Source: an uncultured Eubacteriales bacterium
GTDB taxonomy: Bacteria; Bacillota; Clostridia; Peptostreptococcales; Anaerovoracaceae
DNA: 64,000 bases
NCBI GenBank assembly: GCA_902790905.1
Contig: CADATO010000001.1
Location: 1-64,000 of the forward strand
Direction of reading: 5' to 3'
Shown: positions 59,762 through 64,000 of the stretch, piece after piece
How positions within the stretch are numbered: position 1 is the first letter of the stretch
How the letters are laid out: each line of letters begins with the position of its first letter
Position numbers and translations under genes: made by a program
The notes under the pieces: model-generated
Database searches by the model: none
What the model was told of the DNA's origin: nothing
What the model saw: the letters and a program-made list of their open reading frames with translations, nothing else

Positions 59762-61607
59762 GGATGCCCTCCAGCGGGCACTTGGCCCAGGTATTCACAC
59801 CGCAGCCGTTGCAGCGGATCCTGCAGTCGTCGGTCGTCACGGCTTCTTTTGCCTTTTCCATCTCACGCATCAGGAATGCCTTGCTGACACCACAGTCTAC
59901 GATATCCCAGGGCAGGACTTCTTCATAAGACCGTTCTCTCGTCCTGTAAAAGTCTGTGCCGTAGCCATACTTTTCCCTGAAGGCGTCTTCCGCCTTCTGC
60001 CACCCTTCCGCACTGTAATTCTCCGACCAGCTGTCAAATTTGCAGCCGTTCTTCCACGCCTGTTCCAGGAAATATCCGGTCCGTCTGTCACCGCGCGCAA
60101 AGACAGCCTCAAGACGGCTGACCGGATCGTCATGATAATGGAAAGAAACACCCTTGATCTTCATCTTCGCAGAGAGATAATCATGCTTTTCCGTGAAGTC
60201 CGCATCCTGCGGCGCCCACTGGAACGGCGTATGCGCCTTGGGCACGAAGTTGCTGACGCTGACCGTCACGTTAAAACGGCTGCTGCCGGCAACATGCATC
60301 TCGCGGTTGAGCTGCATGACGCGCTGCGCGATATCTGCAATGCCGTCCAGATCTTCCAGCGTTTCGCCGGGAAGCCCCATCATGAAGTAGAACTTGATAT
60401 GCTTCCAGCCGAGCTCGATGGCCTGCCGGACGCTGCTGAAGATGTTCTCTTCCGTAATATTCTTGTTGATCACATTCCGCAGGCGCTGCGTACCGGCCTC
60501 CGGTGCGAAGGTAAGCCCGCTCTTGCGGTATTTCTGGATCTCGTTAAGTACTTTAAAACTGAAGCTGTCGAGCCGCAGACTCGGAAGAGACAGGCCGACA
60601 TGCCGTTCGGTGCACAGATCGATCAGATCCGTCGCCATCTCCTCAAAATGCGAGTAGTCAGAGGTGGACAGCGACAGCAGTGTCATTTCATCCTGGCCGG
60701 TGTTCTTTGTGACCTGATCCGCGATCGCGAAGATCTTCTCAGGAGAACGTTCGCGGACGGGACGGTAGATCATCCCCGCCTGGCAGAACCGGCATCCTCT
60801 CGTGCACCCGCGGAACAGCTCCACAACCGCGCGGTCCTGCACGATCTCGATCATCGGCACCAGCGGTTTCACCGGGTATTCTGCAAGATCCAGCTCCTGC
60901 ACCATGGCTTTGCGCACCCTGTCCGGCGCGCCGTCATAGAGCTTCCGGACTTCTTTGAGAGTCCCGTCTTCGTTGTAGACCGGCTCATAAAAGCGCGGGA
61001 CGTACACACCCTGGATCTTCACCGCTTCCTGCAGGAATGCCTTGCGGCTCTTTCCAGCCGCCTTATATTCACCGTACAGTTTCAGAAACGCCGGCAGGCT
61101 CTCTTCCCCGTCGCCGATCAGAAAAACGTCCACAAAGTCCGCCAGAGGCTCAGGATCGTAGGCACAGGGACCGCCTGCGATGATCAGCGGTGCATCGGCA
61201 CCGCGCTCGTCCGCATGCAGCGGAATACCCGCCAGATCGAGCATGTTGAGCATGTTCGTAAAGGACATCTCATACTGCAGCGTAAAACCGAGTACGTCAA
61301 ACTCCCGCACCGGCGTTTTGCTCTCCAGCGCAAACAGCGGCACGCCTTCCTCCCGCATCAGCTTCTCCATGTCTACAGCGGGCGCAAAAACGCGCTCGCA
61401 GAGGAGCGATTCCTCATGGTTGATGATATTGTAGAGGATCTGCATCCCCATATAGGACATGCCGATCTCATACAGATCCGGGAAAGCGAACGCAAAAGTC
61501 GTCCCCGCCGCAGCGTGGTCCTTGCGGATCTCGTTGAACTCCCCGCCGATGTAACGGCCGGGTTTTTCAACCTTTTTCAGTAATGATTCGATATGAATTG
61601 TGCTCAT
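59754..61607 (-). CDS. Radical SAM protein, TIGR03960 family
   Basis: The 617-residue protein has an N-terminal B12-binding-like domain (YIGGEFNEIRKDHAAAGTTF, FPDLYEIGMSYMGMQILYN) and a central radical-SAM domain whose cluster Cys lie in FRGCTRGCRFCQAGMIYRP near residue 275 (C-x3-C-x2-C). LSLPSLRLDSFSFKVL and LTFAPEAGTQRLRNVINKNI follow; the C-terminal part ends with CRIRCNGCGVNTWAKCP, four Cys that may bind another cluster or zinc. Substrate unknown. Gene order with obgE upstream and the TIGR03936 gene downstream is typical of Clostridia. Confidence 0.9.
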   Translation of the reverse strand: MSTIHIESLLKKVEKPGRYIGGEFNEIRKDHAAAGTTFAFAFPDLYEIGMSYMGMQILYNIINHEESLLCERVFAPAVDMEKLMREEGVPLFALESKTPVREFDVLGFTLQYEMSFTNMLNMLDLAGIPLHADERGADAPLIIAGGPCAYDPEPLADFVDVFLIGDGEESLPAFLKLYGEYKAAGKSRKAFLQEAVKIQGVYVPRFYEPVYNEDGTLKEVRKLYDGAPDRVRKAMVQELDLAEYPVKPLVPMIEIVQDRAVVELFRGCTRGCRFCQAGMIYRPVRERSPEKIFAIADQVTKNTGQDEMTLLSLSTSDYSHFEEMATDLIDLCTERHVGLSLPSLRLDSFSFKVLNEIQKYRKSGLTFAPEAGTQRLRNVINKNITEENIFSSVRQAIELGWKHIKFYFMMGLPGETLEDLDGIADIAQRVMQLNREMHVAGSSRFNVTVSVSNFVPKAHTPFQWAPQDADFTEKHDYLSAKMKIKGVSFHYHDDPVSRLEAVFARGDRRTGYFLEQAWKNGCKFDSWSENYSAEGWQKAEDAFREKYGYGTDFYRTRERSYEEVLPWDIVDCGVSKAFLMREMEKAKEAVTTDDCRIRCNGCGVNTWAKCPLEGIHG

Positions 61608-61611
61608 TATA

Positions 61612-62208
61612 TCAGTGCCAGCCTTCTTCGCTGACCGGGTGCTGCGCCATCAGATCGTCTACCGAAATGCCAAGTACATCCCGCAGTTCCTCCATGGTCG
61701 CTGCGACCTTCTTCTTATTGGCATTGATGGTGCGGATCGCATCCGGATTGTCTTTGAATTTCCCCATAATATAGGCCATCCGCTCCTCCAGACCGACATA
61801 TTCGTCGAATTTGCAGAGGCGGTCGCCAAGACAGACCAGATCCATCTCGTTGAACGCGGAGACCGGATGGAAGGCGGGATAGGTCATATGCACCTCAATG
61901 ATCGCCGCTACGTCGGGATAGCCGAGCTGGTACAGCAAAGCTGCCCCGACGATCTGATGGTCTTTTTCGACACGCGCCACATCGTGAAGCAGGCCGGCTG
62001 CCCGGATCAGATCCAGATCGAGCCCATAGCCCTTTTCATTCAGGGCACGTGCGACCACCAGCGCGCAGTGCGCCACCGCCTTGCAGTGATCGATCACATG
62101 TGCAGGTGTGCCGTAATCCGCAAGGATCTTCCAGCACTCCGCCAGGTCCGGCGATTTGGCCTTTTGATTGTTGACAGTTTCAGAAACGCTCATGCTGTTA
62201 AAACTCAT
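61612..62208 (-). CDS. HDIG/HD-domain hydrolase
   Basis: The 198-residue protein has an HD fold: HVIDHCKAVAHCALVVARAL near residue 38, AAGLLHDVARVEKDHQIVGA near residue 70 (His-Asp pair and a following His) and AAIIEVHMT near residue 100. It may hydrolyse nucleotides, as YqeK does with Ap4A, but the motif spacing looks closer to the HD domains attached to MobA-like transferases, so I give no symbol. The start overlaps obgE by 11 bases; ATG 62193 is an alternative. A nadD gene, common next to yqeK, is absent. Confidence 0.8.
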   Translation of the reverse strand: MSFNSMSVSETVNNQKAKSPDLAECWKILADYGTPAHVIDHCKAVAHCALVVARALNEKGYGLDLDLIRAAGLLHDVARVEKDHQIVGAALLYQLGYPDVAAIIEVHMTYPAFHPVSAFNEMDLVCLGDRLCKFDEYVGLEERMAYIMGKFKDNPDAIRTINANKKKVAATMEELRDVLGISVDDLMAQHPVSEEGWH

Positions 62209-63487
62209 CTACGTATTCAAACTCAAAGTCATCGATGCGGATGATATCGCCCTCTTCCAGCCCCATTTCCCGGAGCTGATCAATGACACCGCTCTTTTCG
62301 ATGTACTTATACAGATAACGCAGTGAACCCATATCGTAGAAGTTAGTCGAGCGGAAGATCTTCATCAGCTGTTTGCCGGAGAGCACAAAGGCATCGTCCG
62401 TTTCCTCGATGTAGATCTTGCGGTAATCCGGATCGTTGTCTTCCTTTTCAAAGTCGAAAATCTCGACTTCCTCGTCCGGCTCTTCCTCCGCACGCGCCAG
62501 CGCTTCCATCGCCGCCTTGAGCAGTTCCTCTGTCCCGATGTTGATCGGCGCAGACAGCGGGAACACCTTGTACCCCTTGCCCTCGACGTAGTCGATGAAC
62601 TTTTGAAGCGATGCCTCATCCTCGTTCGGGATCAGATCGATCTTGTTCGCAGCGACCAGCATCGGTTTTTTCAGCATAGACGCCGAATAATGCGCCAGCT
62701 CCGCGTTGATCTTATCGAAGTCCTCGATCGGGTCACGCCCTTCGCTGCCGGATACATCGACGACATGGATCAGGACCTTGGTCCGCTCGATATGCTTGAG
62801 GAACCGGAATCCCATCCCGGCGCCTTCGCTCGCGCCTTCGATGATGCCCGCGATATCCGCCATGACAAAACTGTCGTCACCGACGCGCACGACCCCCAGA
62901 TTGGGATCGATCGTTGTAAAGTGGTAGTTGGCGATCTTGGGTTTTGCCTTGGATGTCACGGAGAGCAGCGTGGACTTGCCGACGTTCGGGAACCCGACAA
63001 GACCGACGTCAGCGATCAGTTTGAGTTCCAGGATAACGGTCCGCTCTTTGGCCTCGCCGCCGGCCTCCGCAAAGTTGGGTGCCTGGCGGACGGAGCTCTT
63101 GAAGTGAACGTTGCCCTTGCCGCCTTTGCCGCCCTTGGCCGCCACAAAGGAATCGCCGTCATGCAGCAGATCCTTCATCAGATGCCCGGTCTCCTGATCG
63201 AACACCTGCGTTCCTTCCGGCACGCGGATCACAAGATCCTGCCCGGCTTTGCCGAACTTCTTCTTGTGCATGCCGTTCTGCCCGTTCTCCGCCTCGTATT
63301 TTGTCTTGTATCTGAAATCCATGAGTGTCCTGAGGCTGTGATCCGCCACAAAGACGATATCGCCGCCCTTGCCGCCGTCGCCGCCGTCCGGGCCGCCCTC
63401 AGGTACATATGGTTCTCTGCGGAATGTCACGGCGCCGTTGCCGCCTCTTCCGGACCGGATCGTGATGACCGCTCTATCGACAAACAT
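62198..63487 (-). CDS. obgE: GTPase ObgE/CgtA
   Basis: Obg binds the 50S ribosome and is linked to stress and replication control. The 429-residue protein has the Gly-rich Obg fold (GRGGNGAVTFRREPYVPEGG, DGGDGGKGGDIVFVAD), a G domain with VGLVGFPNVGKSTLLSVTSK near residue 160, the DIAGIIEGASEGAGMGFRFL switch region, NKIDL near residue 285, and the C-terminal OCT domain found in Gram-positive Obg proteins. TAAGGAG precedes the ATG on the minus strand. rpmA lies upstream but is separated by a terminator and a new promoter. Confidence 0.97.
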   Translation of the reverse strand: MFVDRAVITIRSGRGGNGAVTFRREPYVPEGGPDGGDGGKGGDIVFVADHSLRTLMDFRYKTKYEAENGQNGMHKKKFGKAGQDLVIRVPEGTQVFDQETGHLMKDLLHDGDSFVAAKGGKGGKGNVHFKSSVRQAPNFAEAGGEAKERTVILELKLIADVGLVGFPNVGKSTLLSVTSKAKPKIANYHFTTIDPNLGVVRVGDDSFVMADIAGIIEGASEGAGMGFRFLKHIERTKVLIHVVDVSGSEGRDPIEDFDKINAELAHYSASMLKKPMLVAANKIDLIPNEDEASLQKFIDYVEGKGYKVFPLSAPINIGTEELLKAAMEALARAEEEPDEEVEIFDFEKEDNDPDYRKIYIEETDDAFVLSGKQLMKIFRSTNFYDMGSLRYLYKYIEKSGVIDQLREMGLEEGDIIRIDDFEFEYVDEF

Positions 63488-63542
63488 GTCTGCTCCTTAC
63501 TGCTCACAGCGATGCGCAGGCGCACCGCCAAACGTGTACTTC

Positions 63543-63551
63543 ATAATAACA
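63543..63551 (-). promoter_or_regulatory. Extended -10 promoter of obgE
   Basis: Read on the minus strand, TGTTATTAT (TG-n-TATTAT) begins directly after the rpmA terminator and lies 56 bases before the obgE start codon. Confidence 0.5.
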
Positions 63552-63552
63552 T

Positions 63553-63580
63553 AAAAGAGCCCCTTTTTGAAAAGGGGCTC
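63553..63580 (-). terminator. Terminator after rpmA
   Basis: GAGCCCC and GGGGCTC (plus A/T pairs inside) make a tight hairpin; on the minus strand TTTTATG follows. It separates the ribosomal-protein unit from obgE. Confidence 0.85.
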
Positions 63581-63595
63581 CGCAATCAGTCTTTT

Positions 63596-63856
63596 TTAGT
63601 TCTCGACTGCGTAAACGCTGACCTGCTTACGCTTCTTGTCTTTTCTCTCGAACTTGACCGCACCGTCGATCATGGCGAACAGTGTGTCGTCGCCGCCGAT
63701 GCCGACGTTGTTGCCCGGATGGATCTTTGTGCCGCGCTGACGCATGATGATGCTGCCTGCGCTGACGTACTGACCGTTACCTACTTTGACGCCAAGACGC
63801 TTAGACTCAGAGTCGCGGCCGTTCTTGGAGCTGGATACACCTTTTTTACTGGACAT
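63596..63856 (-). CDS. rpmA: 50S ribosomal protein L27 (bL27), form without the cleavable N-terminal extension
   Basis: The 86-residue protein reads [20 protein letters not shown] and continues [40 protein letters not shown], a complete bL27. GGAGGAAC on the minus strand precedes the ATG. Most Bacillota make L27 with an extra N-terminal stretch ending in a Phe-Phe-Ala-like site that the Prp protease removes; it is missing here, and no prp gene lies in the 27-base gap to the upstream gene. Confidence 0.96.
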   Translation of the reverse strand: MSSKKGVSSSKNGRDSESKRLGVKVGNGQYVSAGSIIMRQRGTKIHPGNNVGIGGDDTLFAMIDGAVKFERKDKKRKQVSVYAVEN

Positions 63857-63883
63857 GTCTTGTTCCTCCGATCTATTGTCTTC

Positions 63884-64000
63884 TTACAGGTTCTCGTTGA
63901 TGGTGTCGATGATGGCCTGCTTGGTAGCTTTTGCATCGACTTTGATATCATGGGCCTCTGCGAATGCGATCAGCTCATCCTTCTTCATGGACATGCTGAC
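63884..64000 (-). CDS. C-terminal end of an upstream gene, probably L21 (rplU) with a SAP/Rho-N-like tail (truncated by window)
   Basis: The last 38 codons of a minus-strand gene are visible, ending at TAA 63886-63884. They read MKKDELIAFAEAHDIKVDAK followed by ATKQAIIDTINENL, a helix-extended-loop-helix pattern as in SAP or Rho N-terminal-type nucleic-acid-binding modules. The place just before rpmA is normally rplU or prp; this sequence is not the end of an ordinary L21 core, so if the gene is rplU it carries an added tail. The gene's identity cannot be settled within the window. Confidence 0.5.
   Translation of the reverse strand, partial: VSMSMKKDELIAFAEAHDIKVDAKATKQAIIDTINENL

Noticed and set aside
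59760..61583. A 607-codon open frame opposite the TIGR03960 gene
   Set aside because: The translation is rich in Arg, His and Leu without domain signatures; the opposite strand encodes a clear radical-SAM protein.

Overview
The window is 64 kb of bacterial chromosome, densely coding, with a GC content that looks clearly above 50% by eye. It most likely comes from an anaerobic, Gram-positive-type member of the Bacillota, probably class Clostridia. The grounds are: a split two-gene transketolase; the hrcA-grpE-dnaK-dnaJ operon under a CIRCE element; Bacillus-type LexA boxes; the Asp23-nusB-xseAB-ispA-dxs-tlyA cluster; IreB, DUF896 and SpoIIM family proteins; a sortase-anchored surface protein; and several radical-SAM and ferredoxin-type enzymes. 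I cannot name the genus from sequence alone. No rRNA, tRNA, CRISPR array, insertion sequence or prophage was seen.

Layout. 1-13 kb (+): the end of nnrD, split transketolase, ftsE-ftsX with a secreted M23 peptidase and a CtpA protease, recJ, a small TrpR-like regulator, a phosphopantetheinyl transferase, a DMT transporter, recX, tcdA, a phosphoesterase and deoB. 13-17 kb (+): SOS-controlled recA, hemW and glpK. 17-22 kb (+): the heat-shock operon. 22-24 kb (-): an AGCS amino-acid symporter. 24-31 kb (+): Asp23, nusB, a TsaD-like paralogue, xseA, xseB, ispA, dxs and tlyA. 31-42 kb (+): an aminotransferase, mutS-mutL-miaA, a tyrosine recombinase, a SpoIIM-like protein, a PLP lyase, a VTT membrane protein and a nitrilase-family hydrolase. 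42.5-43.4 kb: a small LysM protein behind three LexA boxes, then a gene-free, hairpin-rich stretch. 43.4-48.1 kb (-): a three-gene molybdenum oxidoreductase operon. 48.2-54.9 kb (mostly -): ruvX, ireB-like, alaS, iscU, iscS and a DUF896 gene, with one aldo/keto reductase on +. 55-64 kb (-): a large surface adhesin, comEA, two radical-SAM partner proteins, an HD protein, obgE, rpmA and the tail of an upstream gene that is probably rplU.

How the parts work together. Housekeeping modules dominate: division (ftsEX plus a candidate murein-hydrolase partner), recombination and repair (recJ, recX, recA, mutSL, xseAB, ruvX), protein folding, isoprenoid precursor supply (dxs, ispA) and Fe-S assembly (iscSU). 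SOS control is visible at two loci, recA and the LysM protein; the latter looks like a YneA-type division inhibitor.

The most unusual item is the molybdenum operon at 43443-48093. It encodes a four-cluster ferredoxin, a FAD/NAD(P) flavoprotein, and a DMSO-reductase-family catalytic subunit fused at its N-terminus to a TorD-like maturation chaperone. None of the three has a Tat signal and no membrane anchor is encoded, so it looks like a cytoplasmic reductase that carries its own chaperone. Other points of interest are a 10-bp motif (GAGCGATTCC) found ten times on both strands, a hairpin that encloses the comEA ribosome-binding site, and a candidate thioester adhesin.
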